Shown one piece after another: positions 54,008-63,758 of a stretch of DNA of 64,000 bases. Made by a program: the position numbers and the translations under genes. The notes beneath the pieces are model-generated. The model saw only the letters and a program-made list of their open reading frames with translations. It ran no database searches and was not told where the DNA came from. Positions within the stretch are counted from its first letter, which is position 1. Each line of letters starts with the position of its first letter. Origin of the DNA: Aeromonas fluvialis (GTDB lineage: Bacteria; Pseudomonadota; Gammaproteobacteria; Enterobacterales; Aeromonadaceae); the NCBI RefSeq assembly GCF_000819885.1, contig NZ_CDBO01000059.1:1-64000 (forward strand), written 5' to 3'.

Positions 54008-54703
54008 ATGAGTTCAACCCCCATTGTTGTCGTCAAGGGCCTCGGCAAGTCGGTTCGCCTCGGCCAGGAAAGCCTCACCATCCTTGAAGGGATCGATCTG
54101 CAAGTCAATAGCGGCGAGACGGTGGCCCTGGTCGGCGCTTCCGGCTCCGGCAAGTCCACCCTGTTGGGGCTGCTGGCCGGGCTCGATCTGCCTAGTCAGG
54201 GGGATATCGAAATCCTCGGCAAGTCCCTGGGCGAGCTGGATGAAGAGGGGCGGGCCCGGTTGCGGGCCGAGCAGATCGGCTTTGTGTTCCAGTCGTTCCT
54301 GCTGCTCCCGACCATGACGGCGCTGGAGAATGTGATGCTACCCGCCGAACTGCGTGGCGAGCGCGACTGCGAGCCCAGGGCCCGCGAGCTGCTGGCGGCG
54401 GTCGGGCTTGGCGAGCGGTTGCACCATCTGCCGCCACGGCTCTCTGGCGGTGAGCAGCAGCGGGTGGCTATCGCCCGCGCCTTTATGACTCGTCCCAGCC
54501 TGCTATTGGCGGACGAGCCGACCGGCAACCTCGACAGCAAGACCGGCGAGAAGGTGATCGCGCTGCTGTTTGAACTCAATCGCAAGCATGGCACCACCCT
54601 GGTAGTGGTGACCCATGACCATCAGCTGGCTGAGCGTTGCCAGCGCCAGCTGGTCATGACGGCGGGCAGGCTGGATCGCGAGGTGGCACATGGTGTGGTG
54701 TAA
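54008..54703 (+). CDS. ybbA: ABC transporter ATPase YbbA
   Basis: The 231-residue ATPase of the LolD type has Walker A GASGSGKSTLLG, signature LSGGEQQRV, Walker B LLADEPTGNLD and the switch His in VVVTHDHQ. It pairs with the following permease YbbP; the pair is thought to export or extract hydrophobic compounds, but its substrate is uncertain. Confidence 0.94.
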   Translation: MSSTPIVVVKGLGKSVRLGQESLTILEGIDLQVNSGETVALVGASGSGKSTLLGLLAGLDLPSQGDIEILGKSLGELDEEGRARLRAEQIGFVFQSFLLLPTMTALENVMLPAELRGERDCEPRARELLAAVGLGERLHHLPPRLSGGEQQRVAIARAFMTRPSLLLADEPTGNLDSKTGEKVIALLFELNRKHGTTLVVVTHDHQLAERCQRQLVMTAGRLDREVAHGVV

Positions 54704-54739
54704 CGGGGTGAGTGGCGGGCCAGGCGGGAGATGCAAGGG

Positions 54740-57187
54740 ATGACGCAGTGGCGATTGGGATGGCGGCTGCTTCGCCGGGAAGGTTTCAGTGGTGAGCTGC
54801 GCTGGTTTGTGCTGGCGCTAGCGCTTAGCGTGGCGTGCGTCTTGAGTGTGGCGCTGGTAGCGGATCGGCTCGATGCCGGGCTCAAGGCATCGGGCCGCGA
54901 CTTTATCGGTGCGGATCGGGTGCTGCGCACCGCGGCCGCCCTGCCGGATGGCTGGCTGGCCCGAGCAAAACAGGATGGCTTGGCGGTGCAGACCACCGTC
55001 AGCTTCAACAGCATGCTGTTTCACGGTGATGCGTTGCAGCTTGCCTCCATTCGGGCGGTGCCCGATGGTTTTCCCTTCTATGGCAAACTCACTCTGGAAC
55101 CTGCCCGCGCCCCGGCTCCCGGTGAGATCTGGCTCTCCGCCCGGGTGATGCAACTGCTTAAGGCCAAAACGGGGGATGAGCTGGAGGTAGGCAATACGGT
55201 GCTCAAGGTGGCCGGTCTGCTTGGCGAGGAGCCGGATCAGGGCTTCAGCCCCTTCCTGCTGGCGCCGCGTGCGCTGATCCATAGCGCCGATATCGAGGCG
55301 ACCGGCGCCCTGTTGCCGGGCAGCCGTCAGCAGTGGCGCTATCTGTTCAAGGGGTCGCGAGAGTCGCTGGCCCGTTACGAACAGTGGCTGCTGCCGCAAT
55401 TGCAGGCCGGACAGAAGTGGATCAAACCGGATGACAGCGAATCCCGGGTGGGCCGCTCGCTGGCCAATGCCGAGCGTTTCTTCCGGCTTGCCTCGCTAAG
55501 TGGCGTATTGCTGGGAGCATTGGCGATGGGCATTGCGGTACGCCACTTTGCCGAGCGTCAGACCAATATGGTGGCGCTGCTCAAGACGCTGGGGGCATCC
55601 CGTCGCTCGCTCTGGCAACTGATGGGAACCCTGCTGCTGTCGTTGACGCTGATCGGCGCACTGTTGGGGTTGGTGACGGGCACGGCCATGCAGTGGATCA
55701 CCTTGCAACTGCTGGGGGACCTGCTGCCGCCGGATCTGCCGCCTCCCTCTTGGCGACCCTTTGCCCTTGGGGTGGCGGTAGCGCTCTTTATCACCCTGCT
55801 GCTCGCCTTTGTCCCCTTCTTGCGGCTGCTGAAAGTACCGCCGCTGCGGGTATTGCGCCGTGAGCTGGAGGCGGGTATTCCCCCTTGGCTGGCGCTGCCG
55901 GTGGGCCTGCTCGGGCTGTTTGCGCTGGTCTGGGGGTTCACTGCCGATGTGCGGTTGGCTTTGGGCCTGGTCGGTGGCATGGGCTTGCTGATGGGGCTGT
56001 TGGCCCTGCTGGCGGCCCTGATGTTGCGGCTGGGAGCAAAAGTGAACGGGCCTCATGCCTTGCGGCTGGCGCTGGCCCATCTGTCGCGCGAGCGCAGCAG
56101 CGGCCTGTTCCAGCTGGCGGGTTTTGCGCTGGCATTGATGTTGTTTGGCTTGCTCTGGGCGGCCCGGGTCGATCTGCTGGATGAGTTTTCGGCTCGCCTG
56201 CCCGTCGATGCGCCCAACCGGTTTCTGGTCAATGTGGCCGAGAACGAGCGCGAGGGGATCCTGAGCGAACTGGCGGCGGCGGGCGCAGTCACCTCGGACT
56301 TCTACCCCATGGTGCGCGGCAGGCTGACCCATATCGCCGGTGAGGCGGTGGGCGAGGGGGTCAGCAGTGGCCGCGAAGGGGTCGATCGGGAGCTTAACTT
56401 CACCACCACGGCAACCTTGCCAATCGACAACAAGCTGGTGGCCGGCACATGGCTCGCTGGCCCGGGCGAGGTGTCGGTGGATAGCGAGTTGGCCAAGCGA
56501 CTCGACATCAAGCTGGGGGACATGCTCGCCTTTACCATCGAGGGGCGCAGCTTCGGCGCCAGAGTCACCAGTTTGCGCAGCATCAAGTGGGACAATATGC
56601 GCCCCAACTTCTACATGATCTTCTCCGAGGATCTGCTGGCTCCCTTCTCCCGCACCTGGCTTGGTAGTTACCGGTTGCCCGAAGCGGGACGCACTGCCGA
56701 GGTGGAGCTGATCCGCCGCCACCCCACGGTGAGTCTTATCGATGTGGATGATCTGATTGCGCGGCTCACTCAGGTATCGGAGCAGGTGAGTCGGGCGCTG
56801 GCCCTGATGCTGGGGCTGGTGACGGTGGCGGCGCTGCTGGTGCTGCTGACCCAGACCCAGGCCAGTATGGCCCAGCGTCGACGCGAGCTGTTGCTGATGC
56901 GCACCCTGGGCGCCAGCAGCGACCTGTTGAAAAAGATGCTGCGCTGGGAGCTGGTGGCCAGTGGCGCGCTGGCGGGGCTCTGTGCCGCCATGGTGGTGGA
57001 GCTCTGCTCCTTTGGCCTGCAGTGGTGGTGGTTTGAGGGGCAGTGGCAGTTCCACTGGGCCATCTGGCTCGGCCTGCCGACCTTGGGGGCGCTGCTGGTG
57101 ACGCTGGCGGGGCAGGGGATGCAGCGCCAGCTGCTGGCTGGCACCCTGAGCGATCGGCTGCGGGGGCTGGGTCAGGGGTTGTTGTAA
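54740..57187 (+). CDS. ybbP: ABC transporter permease YbbP, FtsX-like
   Basis: The 815-residue membrane protein has the MacB/FtsX architecture in duplicate: one N-terminal helix, a large periplasmic domain, then FtsX helix groups at about 255-370 and 680-800, with the central helices near 390-480. Landmarks are NMVALLKTLGASRRSLWQL and the later RRRELLLMRTLGASSDLL, the paired coupling helices. I choose the ATG at 54740, since GGGAG is nine bases ahead; the ATG at 54731 abuts it. It works with YbbA. Confidence 0.93.
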   Translation: MTQWRLGWRLLRREGFSGELRWFVLALALSVACVLSVALVADRLDAGLKASGRDFIGADRVLRTAAALPDGWLARAKQDGLAVQTTVSFNSMLFHGDALQLASIRAVPDGFPFYGKLTLEPARAPAPGEIWLSARVMQLLKAKTGDELEVGNTVLKVAGLLGEEPDQGFSPFLLAPRALIHSADIEATGALLPGSRQQWRYLFKGSRESLARYEQWLLPQLQAGQKWIKPDDSESRVGRSLANAERFFRLASLSGVLLGALAMGIAVRHFAERQTNMVALLKTLGASRRSLWQLMGTLLLSLTLIGALLGLVTGTAMQWITLQLLGDLLPPDLPPPSWRPFALGVAVALFITLLLAFVPFLRLLKVPPLRVLRRELEAGIPPWLALPVGLLGLFALVWGFTADVRLALGLVGGMGLLMGLLALLAALMLRLGAKVNGPHALRLALAHLSRERSSGLFQLAGFALALMLFGLLWAARVDLLDEFSARLPVDAPNRFLVNVAENEREGILSELAAAGAVTSDFYPMVRGRLTHIAGEAVGEGVSSGREGVDRELNFTTTATLPIDNKLVAGTWLAGPGEVSVDSELAKRLDIKLGDMLAFTIEGRSFGARVTSLRSIKWDNMRPNFYMIFSEDLLAPFSRTWLGSYRLPEAGRTAEVELIRRHPTVSLIDVDDLIARLTQVSEQVSRALALMLGLVTVAALLVLLTQTQASMAQRRRELLLMRTLGASSDLLKKMLRWELVASGALAGLCAAMVVELCSFGLQWWWFEGQWQFHWAIWLGLPTLGALLVTLAGQGMQRQLLAGTLSDRLRGLGQGLL

Positions 57188-57233
57188 TCCCGACAGGGCG
57201 AGCCGATGTCACAAGGCGTTTTCGCGCAGTCAC

Positions 57234-57262
57234 AAGCAGCCCGGCCATTGGCCGGGCTGCTT
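57234..57262 (+). terminator. hairpin after ybbP
   Basis: A 13-bp stem AAGCAGCCCGGCC/GGCCGGGCTGCTT with loop ATT. The T run is short, so efficiency is uncertain; it may serve both convergent genes. Confidence 0.6.
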
Positions 57263-57306
57263 GATCTTCGAAGTATTGCCGAGCGGGATCTGCGAGTAGG
57301 TGTCGG

Positions 57307-58212
57307 TTAACGGGGTTCGCGCAACAGATTGGTGAGGGCGCAGGGGAGCTCGGGATAGCTGAAGTGAAAACCGGCCTGTTGCAGCCTCGCGGGTAGCACC
57401 TTCTGGCCGGTGAGCAGCAGGTCTGCTGCTTCACCCATGGCCAGTCGCAACAGGGGGGCGGGAACGAAGAAGAGGTGCGGGCGGTGCAGGGTGGCGGCCA
57501 GGGTCTGGCTAAACTCCCGGTTGCTGACCGGATGAGGGGCGGTTCCGTTGAAGATGCCGCTGCACTCCTCGTGATCCAGCAGGAACAGGATGGCGCGCAC
57601 CAGATCCTGCACATGGATCCAGCTCATTATCTGACTGCCCGACCCCATGGGGCCGCCGAGGCCGAGCCGATAGGGGGGGAGCATTTTGGGCAGGGCGCCA
57701 CCCTCCATGCCGAGTACCAGCCCGATCCGCACGATGCAGACCCGGGTATGGCTGCTTTGTGCTTCCAGTGCCAGGGTTTCCCACTGCTGGCAGAGCTGGT
57801 GGGTATACTCATTACTGGGGGTCGTGCACTGCTCATCGAGGGATTCACTGCCCTGCCGGCCGTACCAACCGATGGCGGAGGCGTTGATCAGCACCTTGGG
57901 GGGCGTGCTGGAGAGCTCGATAAGATCCACCAGCTGTTCGGTCAGCAGCCAGCGGCTGTCGCAGAGTAACTGCTTGCGCTGTTCGCTCCAGCGTCCAGCG
58001 GCGATAGGTTCCCCCGCCAGATTGATCACCGCATCCACATCGTTGAGATCGTCGAGCCTGTCCAGACTGTCGAGCACCTTGATATCGTGACCCAGCAGGG
58101 TATAGGCGCGGCTGCCCTGGCGGCTCAATACCACCACTTCGTGGTTTACCTTGAGATGGGCAACCAGCTTGCGGCCGATAAAACCGGTCCCTCCGGTAAT
58201 AAGAATCTTCAT
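57307..58212 (-). CDS. yfcH: NAD-dependent epimerase-like protein YfcH (TIGR01777 family)
   Basis: The 301-residue protein has the extended short-chain dehydrogenase fold: the NAD motif TGGTGFIGRKL, INLAGEPIAAGRW, and the active-site region NASAIGWYG with Tyr, then VRIGLVLG. The C-terminal segment matches the DUF1731 extension (LPARLQQAGFHFSYP). Its substrate is unknown. It is a relative of factors linked to cell division in cyanobacteria and plants. Confidence 0.92.
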   Translation of the reverse strand: MKILITGGTGFIGRKLVAHLKVNHEVVVLSRQGSRAYTLLGHDIKVLDSLDRLDDLNDVDAVINLAGEPIAAGRWSEQRKQLLCDSRWLLTEQLVDLIELSSTPPKVLINASAIGWYGRQGSESLDEQCTTPSNEYTHQLCQQWETLALEAQSSHTRVCIVRIGLVLGMEGGALPKMLPPYRLGLGGPMGSGSQIMSWIHVQDLVRAILFLLDHEECSGIFNGTAPHPVSNREFSQTLAATLHRPHLFFVPAPLLRLAMGEAADLLLTGQKVLPARLQQAGFHFSYPELPCALTNLLREPR

Positions 58213-58463
58213 CGCTACATGCTCCTGCTGCCGTTTGCTCTACTCTAATGGCGCAGCCCCGCTTCAACAAGCGAGATGCCCCTGGGTATTTTTTTATTTG
58301 ACGGCTGTTAACACTAGCTCCTCTTTGCTACATATTGTTTAACAATAGTTTGAATTGATTGATTTTTGTTGGGTGGACATTTGTTGCTTAATCGCTATTA
58401 TGGCGACCCTTTGCGCGTGTCCACCAGGGCTGTCCCCCCCATCCGAGCATCAAAGAGGCTGCC

Positions 58464-59993
58464 ATGCCATTTCGTAATCTGAAACTTCGCCAGAGATACA
58501 AGCGGATTTCTATGGCGTTGCTGGTGGGCGGCGGTTTGCTGCTGCTGGGGGGCGTCGCGGTCATTTGGCAGACCGTGAGCGAGATAGAGCAGGATGTCGA
58601 ATCACGCTTGCAGCGTGCCCAGCTGATGTTTGATCGCACCATGAACCATGCCATGAAAGCCGCCACCAATGTGGAGAGGATGGTTGGTCACCCCTGCTCC
58701 GAGGCAGCATTGCAGCTGCGTGCTCAGGTGTTGACCGTGCCAGATGTGCGCTCCGCCAATCTGACGATTGGTCGTCGCATCTACTGCACCTCGCTCCATG
58801 GCGACTACGATGGCTCCTTCAATCCGGACAACTATGTGGATGGCAGGCTGCGACTATTGTCGGGCAATGAGGTCACACCGGATCGCCCGTTGATTGTGCT
58901 GCGTCATGAAACGGACAAGGGGAGTGTGCTGATCGGCGTGGATGGCTACTACCTGCGCAATACCCTGGATATCTCCAGCAAGAACTCCCCGATGGCCCTA
59001 GTGGTGGGGAAAAGGGCATTGTTTGGCTCTGGTCAGGTCGGGGAAGCACCCTCTCCCGCAGAAGAGGGCTATATTGCCCTCTCTTCGGTCGATTTCCCTT
59101 ATCAGGTCGTCACCTGGGTCACGATGCATGACTACTTGAGCCACGCATGGCGCTACTCCAGAGACACCTTGATCCTCTCCCCGTTGCTGGCGCTGCTGGT
59201 TGGATTCGGCACCTTCAGGCTGATGGGGCGTAGCAGCTCACCATCGGAGGAGCTCAAGCGCGCGTTGATCGAGGAGGAATTTATCCCCTACCTGCAGCCG
59301 GTGGTCTCCGGTGAGGATGAGCAATGGCGTGGCTGTGAGGTGCTGATGCGCTGGCAACATCCCAAACAGGGGATGATCTCGCCGGATCGCTTTATTCCGC
59401 TGGCGGAAGATAGCGGGTTGATCGTGCCCATGACCAGCCTGTTGATGGCCAGGGTGCGCGACCACTTCTCCCCTTATGCCGGCAAGTTGCCAGCAAAGTT
59501 TCATTTTTGCTTCAATATCAGCGCCAAGCACTTTCAGGATACCGCCCTGTTGGCTGACTGCAAGGCGTTTCTCGACGCGTTTAAGGACAATCCCGTTGAT
59601 TTGGGGCTGGAGCTGACAGAGCGTGAACTGCTGGTGGCTGATGAGACCACCGCTCAGATGTTTGCCGAATTGCGCAAACTGGGCGTGTTGATCTCTATCG
59701 ATGATTTTGGCACCGGCCACTCAAGCCTGGCCTATCTGCAACAGTTTCAGGTCGATGCACTCAAGATTGATCGGAGCTTTGTAGAGATGATCGGCACAGA
59801 TGCACTCTCCAGCCATATCGTTGAAAACGTGATTGATCTGGCGAAGCGACTTGAATTGATCCTGATCGCGGAGGGGGTCGAGAAGCAGTCGCAGGCGGAC
59901 TATCTGCAGGCGCGCCACGTTGACTATCTACAAGGGTATCTCTATGGCCACCCCATCCCGATGACGCAGTTTTGCAAGACCCTGTTTGGCTGA
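58464..59993 (+). CDS. CSS-motif EAL-domain phosphodiesterase
   Basis: The 509-residue inner-membrane protein has two transmembrane helices (18-40 and 236-255) enclosing a periplasmic CSS-motif sensor (HPCSEAAL, IYCTSLHGDY; the paired Cys respond to redox in E. coli relatives), then an EAL domain that degrades cyclic di-GMP. Catalytic motifs are largely kept: EVLMRW (Glu in the EAL position), FNISAKHF, ELTERELL, DDFGTGHSSL, LKIDRSF and EGVE. It should be an active enzyme. Confidence 0.9.
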   Translation: MPFRNLKLRQRYKRISMALLVGGGLLLLGGVAVIWQTVSEIEQDVESRLQRAQLMFDRTMNHAMKAATNVERMVGHPCSEAALQLRAQVLTVPDVRSANLTIGRRIYCTSLHGDYDGSFNPDNYVDGRLRLLSGNEVTPDRPLIVLRHETDKGSVLIGVDGYYLRNTLDISSKNSPMALVVGKRALFGSGQVGEAPSPAEEGYIALSSVDFPYQVVTWVTMHDYLSHAWRYSRDTLILSPLLALLVGFGTFRLMGRSSSPSEELKRALIEEEFIPYLQPVVSGEDEQWRGCEVLMRWQHPKQGMISPDRFIPLAEDSGLIVPMTSLLMARVRDHFSPYAGKLPAKFHFCFNISAKHFQDTALLADCKAFLDAFKDNPVDLGLELTERELLVADETTAQMFAELRKLGVLISIDDFGTGHSSLAYLQQFQVDALKIDRSFVEMIGTDALSSHIVENVIDLAKRLELILIAEGVEKQSQADYLQARHVDYLQGYLYGHPIPMTQFCKTLFG

Positions 59994-60011
59994 TGGGTTG
60001 CGCTTAAGGCT

Positions 60012-60043
60012 AAAAAAACCAGCGAGAGAACGCTGGTTTTTTT
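60012..60043 (+). terminator. intrinsic terminator between convergent genes
   Basis: AAAAACCAGCG/CGCTGGTTTTT stem with loop AGAGAA and a run of seven T on the plus strand, seven A on the other side. Confidence 0.92.
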
Positions 60044-60065
60044 ATGGCTGCCGTGGCGCTGCCGA

Positions 60066-61247
60066 TCAGAGCATGCGCCGCAGGGCGTGGGTCAGTCGCT
60101 GGATCCCCTCTTCGATGGTGGCCTCATCGACACAAGAGAAACTCAGACGCAGGGTGTTTTTGATCTCGGGGCGGACATAGAAGGGCGCGCCGGGTACGAA
60201 GGCCACCTTATCCTTGATCGCCTCGTCAAACAGCGCCATGGCACTGATATGGTCAGGCAGGGTCAGCCAGAGGAACATGCCCCCTTCCGGTCGGGTGTAG
60301 CTGACGCCGGGCGGGCAGTGACGCGCCAGCGCAGCTTCCATGGCAGCACGTTGGCGGCCATAGACCTCCTTGATCTTCTCCAAGTGAGCGTCGAGGGAGT
60401 TGTCGGTCAGGAAGCGGTGGAGCACCTGCTGGCTGAAGGCGTTGCTGTGCAGATCGGTGGCCTGCTTGGCGATGGTCACCTTCTTACGCAGCCAGTCGGG
60501 CACCAGCATCCAGCCCAGGCGGAAGGCGGGTACCACGGTTTTGGAGAAGGAGCCAAGCAGCACGGTATTGTTCGGCGCCAGCTTGGCGATAGGGGGCAGG
60601 TGTTCGCCCTCGAAGCGCAGCTCGCCGTAGGGATCATCCTCCACCATCAGCAGCTCGTGGCGCACCAGTCGCTCCGCCAGTGCCTCGCGGTTGGCCCGGC
60701 TGTAGGAGACCCCGCTCGGGTTCTGGAAGTTGGGTACACCGTAGAGCAGCTTGGCATTGGAGCCGCTTGCCAGCAGCGCATCCAGCGCTGCCAGATCCAG
60801 CCCCTCTTCGCCCAGAGTGATGGGCTTGAAGCTGGGCTGGTAGACGGAAAAGGCCTGAATGGCGCCAAGATAGCCTGGCTCCTCGATAATGAGATCCTGC
60901 CCTTCGTCGATCAGCACCTTACCCAGCAAATCCAGCGCCTGCTGGGAGCCGCTGGTGATGAGGATGTTGTCCGGATTGACCTCCATGCCGTGGCGGGCCA
61001 GATAGCGGTCGGCAATATACAGGCGCAGCGGGGCGAAGCCCTCGGTGGCGGCATATTGCAGGGCGGCAGCCCCTTGTTCACGCAGCACATCCTGACAGGC
61101 CTGATCGATCGCCTTGACCGGGAACAGGTGGGGATTGGGCAGGCCACCGGCAAAGGAGATGATCTCCGGATTGGCGGCAACTTTGAGGATTTCACGGATA
61201 AAGGAAGGCTCGACCTTCTCGAAGCGCTGGGCAAAAAACGGCTGCAT
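60066..61247 (-). CDS. PLP-dependent aminotransferase, class I (2-aminoadipate type)
   Basis: The 393-residue enzyme has the fold-type I pattern: FAGGLPNPHLFP, the residue cluster TSGSQQALDLLGK, PNFQNPSG, the Asp in MVEDDPYGELRF and the PLP Lys in GSFSKTVVPAFRLGW. It belongs to the LysN/KatII-like branch lacking the GntR domain. Substrate uncertain; could act on aromatic or branched amino acids. ATG 61247 and ATG 61265 are both possible starts. Confidence 0.9.
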   Translation of the reverse strand: MQPFFAQRFEKVEPSFIREILKVAANPEIISFAGGLPNPHLFPVKAIDQACQDVLREQGAAALQYAATEGFAPLRLYIADRYLARHGMEVNPDNILITSGSQQALDLLGKVLIDEGQDLIIEEPGYLGAIQAFSVYQPSFKPITLGEEGLDLAALDALLASGSNAKLLYGVPNFQNPSGVSYSRANREALAERLVRHELLMVEDDPYGELRFEGEHLPPIAKLAPNNTVLLGSFSKTVVPAFRLGWMLVPDWLRKKVTIAKQATDLHSNAFSQQVLHRFLTDNSLDAHLEKIKEVYGRQRAAMEAALARHCPPGVSYTRPEGGMFLWLTLPDHISAMALFDEAIKDKVAFVPGAPFYVRPEIKNTLRLSFSCVDEATIEEGIQRLTHALRRML

Positions 61248-61265
61248 AGACAATTCTCTCGGCAT

Positions 61266-61596
61266 GTGGGCGGTCGCTCCATTCGACCGCCAGGTTATCC
61301 GTTTGTATCAGATTTCAGAAATGAGGCAATGATTGTCACAAAAATCGCCAAAAAAGGGCTGGATCGACTCTACTGCGGATTATATTCGGTGGTTGTCCGG
61401 CGTGGTGATGTCAGTGAGGGGCTCGGCAAGCGGCCAGCCGGAATATTTGTTGTGCGAAACACTTGCGCCTTGGGCCTATCTTGGGATAATTCGCTCCCCT
61501 GTTTTCGCGGGTCGATGAAATGACGAGTCGCGAGTGGTTCCGAGCGGGGTCGGACACCTGATGTATTACCCGGATTGATGAAATAACGAGACCATT
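61266..61596. other. divergent promoter region before trmB
   Basis: The 331 bases carry no gene. They hold an imperfect direct repeat of about 20 bases (centres near 61520 and 61582, sharing GATGAAATGACGAG-like cores) just before trmB, which may be regulatory. Confidence 0.4.
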
Positions 61597-62310
61597 ATGC
61601 CTGTGACCCAAGATGTATTTAACGAAGACGGCAAGTTCATGCGCAAGATCCGCAGCTTTGTCCGTCGCGAAGGCCGCCTGACCAAAGGGCAGGAGAAGGC
61701 CCTGGAAGAGCTCTGGCCGGTCATGGGTATCGATTTTGCGCCACAGCCGCTCGATATGGTTGCCCTGTTTGGCCGCGAGGCCCCGGTGGTCCTGGAGATC
61801 GGTTTTGGCATGGGCGCCTCTCTGGTAGAGATGGCCAAGAATGCCCCCGAGAAGAACTTCATCGGTATCGAAGTGCACTCCCCGGGTGTGGGCGCTTGCC
61901 TTGGCACCGCGCAAGAAGCGGGTGTCACCAACCTGCGGGTCATTTGCCACGATGCGGTCGAGGTGCTCGAGCACATGATCCCCAACGGTTCGCTCGCCTG
62001 CCTGCAACTGTTTTTCCCGGATCCTTGGCACAAGAGCCGTCACCACAAGCGCCGCATCGTCCAGCCGGCGTTTGCCCAGGACATTCGCCAGAAGCTGGCC
62101 GTCGGTGGCGTGTTCCACATGGCCACAGACTGGGAAAACTACGCCGAGCACATGCTGGACGTGATGAGCGCCGCCGAGGGTTACCAGAACACCTCTGCCA
62201 CCGGCAACTGGGTACCCCGTCCGGATTGGCGTCCACTGACCAAATTTGAACAACGTGGTCATCGTCTGGGTCACGGGGTGTGGGATCTGATTTTCAAGCG
62301 TGTCAGCTAA
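61597..62310 (+). CDS. trmB: tRNA (guanine-46-N7)-methyltransferase
   Basis: The 237-residue enzyme methylates G46 in the tRNA variable loop. Landmarks are the AdoMet motif [29 protein letters not shown], and the catalytic-region motif [16 protein letters not shown]. Length and order (yggL follows after 43 bases) match E. coli. Confidence 0.96.
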   Translation: MPVTQDVFNEDGKFMRKIRSFVRREGRLTKGQEKALEELWPVMGIDFAPQPLDMVALFGREAPVVLEIGFGMGASLVEMAKNAPEKNFIGIEVHSPGVGACLGTAQEAGVTNLRVICHDAVEVLEHMIPNGSLACLQLFFPDPWHKSRHHKRRIVQPAFAQDIRQKLAVGGVFHMATDWENYAEHMLDVMSAAEGYQNTSATGNWVPRPDWRPLTKFEQRGHRLGHGVWDLIFKRVS

Positions 62311-62353
62311 GCTGGCGTGTAAATTCGCGTATCAACTAACTTGAGGAGCTATC

Positions 62354-62686
62354 ATGGCCAATCGTAGCCGCCGCCTGCGCAAGAAACTGCGCGTCGATGA
62401 ATTCCAGGAAATGGGTTTCGACATCAGTTTCAACTTCCCGGTCGGCACTGCCGAAGAGACCATCGATGCAGTAGTCGATGCGATGATCGATGAGGTGGTA
62501 GAACCCCGTAAACTGGCCTTCGCCGGTTCTGGCCACCTGGCCTGGGAAGGGATGCTCTGCACTCAGCAACTGGGCAAATGTACCGAAGAAGACCGCATGG
62601 CGGTTAAATCCTGGCTGGAAGGCAAGGGACTGGAAGCCGTCGTGGTGACCGAGCTGTTCGACCTCTGGTACGGTGAGCCGGCCTGA
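62354..62686 (+). CDS. yggL: YggL family protein
   Basis: The 110-residue protein begins MANRSRRLRKKLRVDEFQ, and continues MGFDISFNF and LEAVVVTELFDLWYG, the pattern of YggL/DUF469, a family that associates with the 50S ribosomal subunit. Ribosome site GAGGAG precedes the start. Probably co-transcribed with trmB. Confidence 0.94.
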   Translation: MANRSRRLRKKLRVDEFQEMGFDISFNFPVGTAEETIDAVVDAMIDEVVEPRKLAFAGSGHLAWEGMLCTQQLGKCTEEDRMAVKSWLEGKGLEAVVVTELFDLWYGEPA

Positions 62687-62726
62687 TAACAGGTCGCCGC
62701 ACTGGCGCCCTGTTGAGGGTCACTGG

Positions 62727-62753
62727 AAAAATCCCGCCATAGGCGGGATTTTT
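62727..62753 (+). terminator. intrinsic terminator of trmB-yggL
   Basis: Stem AAAAATCCCGCC/GGCGGGATTTTT with loop ATA. Confidence 0.93.
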
Positions 62754-62808
62754 GCCATCGGAGATGGGATCTCCGCAGTCGTTTTAGTCATGGAATTGCT
62801 TATCGCTT

Positions 62809-63729
62809 ATGGTGTTGTCATCCGAATTACTGGCCAGCATTCTTGAAGAGGTGCGCCCGCTGCTCGGGCAGGGCAAGGTGGCCGACTATATTCCGGCGCT
62901 GGCCCAGGTATCGGCCGATCGGCTCGGTATCGCGGTCTGTACCGTCGAGGGGGAGCTGTTCACCGCCGGTGACGCTTTTGAACCCTTCTCCATCCAGAGT
63001 ATCTCCAAGGCCCTGAGCCTGACCCTGGCGCTCACCCTCTATCAGGAGGAGGAGATCTGGGCCCGGGTCGGCAAGGAGCCCTCCGGCCAGCCCTTCAACT
63101 CGCTGGTGCAGCTCGAGTTCGAGCAGGGAATTCCCCGCAACCCCTTTATCAATGCCGGAGCGCTGGTGGTGAGCGATCTGCTGGAGACCCGCCTCACTGC
63201 GCCGCGTCAGCGTACCCTCGAGCTGGCGCGCCGCCTCTCCGGCAATCCGGTCATCATGGCGGATCAGGTGGTGGCCCGCTCCGAATATCAGCACTCTGCC
63301 CGCAACGCCGCCATCGCCTATCTGATGAAGGCCTATGGCAACTTCGAAAACGAAGTGGACAAGGTGCTGCAAAGCTACTTCAATGCCTGTGCCATTCGCA
63401 TGAGCTGCGTCGATCTGGCGCGGGCATTCATCTATCTGGCCAACCGCGGGGTGCCATTGGGCGAGAGCGTGCCGCTGCTGCCCGCCCGCACCACCAAGCA
63501 GGTCAACGCCCTGCTCGCCACCTGCGGCCTCTATGACGAGGCGGGGGATTTTGCCTATCGGGTCGGCATGCCGGGCAAATCGGGCGTCGGTGGCGGTATC
63601 ATCGCCCTGATCCCGGGTGAGCTCTGCGTCTGTGTCTGGTCGCCCGAGCTCAACAAAGCCGGTAACTCGCTGGCGGGCACGGCGGCGCTGGAGCTGCTGG
63701 CCGAGCGCCTGGGTCGCTCCATTTTTTAA
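62809..63729 (+). CDS. glsB: glutaminase
   Basis: The 306-residue enzyme converts glutamine to glutamate and ammonia. It is a serine-dependent beta-lactamase-fold glutaminase with the SxxK motif in SIQSISKAL, substrate residues in [28 protein letters not shown], and the C-terminal GKSGVGGGI. Length matches the E. coli GlsB type. The ribosome site is weak. Confidence 0.95.
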   Translation: MVLSSELLASILEEVRPLLGQGKVADYIPALAQVSADRLGIAVCTVEGELFTAGDAFEPFSIQSISKALSLTLALTLYQEEEIWARVGKEPSGQPFNSLVQLEFEQGIPRNPFINAGALVVSDLLETRLTAPRQRTLELARRLSGNPVIMADQVVARSEYQHSARNAAIAYLMKAYGNFENEVDKVLQSYFNACAIRMSCVDLARAFIYLANRGVPLGESVPLLPARTTKQVNALLATCGLYDEAGDFAYRVGMPGKSGVGGGIIALIPGELCVCVWSPELNKAGNSLAGTAALELLAERLGRSIF

Positions 63730-63758
63730 CCTTGTTCACTATGAATCGAGAAATCACC

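Noticed and set aside
55496..57055. 519-codon open frame antisense to ybbP
   Set aside because: It is rich in Gln, Arg and His with no domain, as expected for antisense frames in GC-rich genes; ybbP on the plus strand is a well-supported ABC permease.
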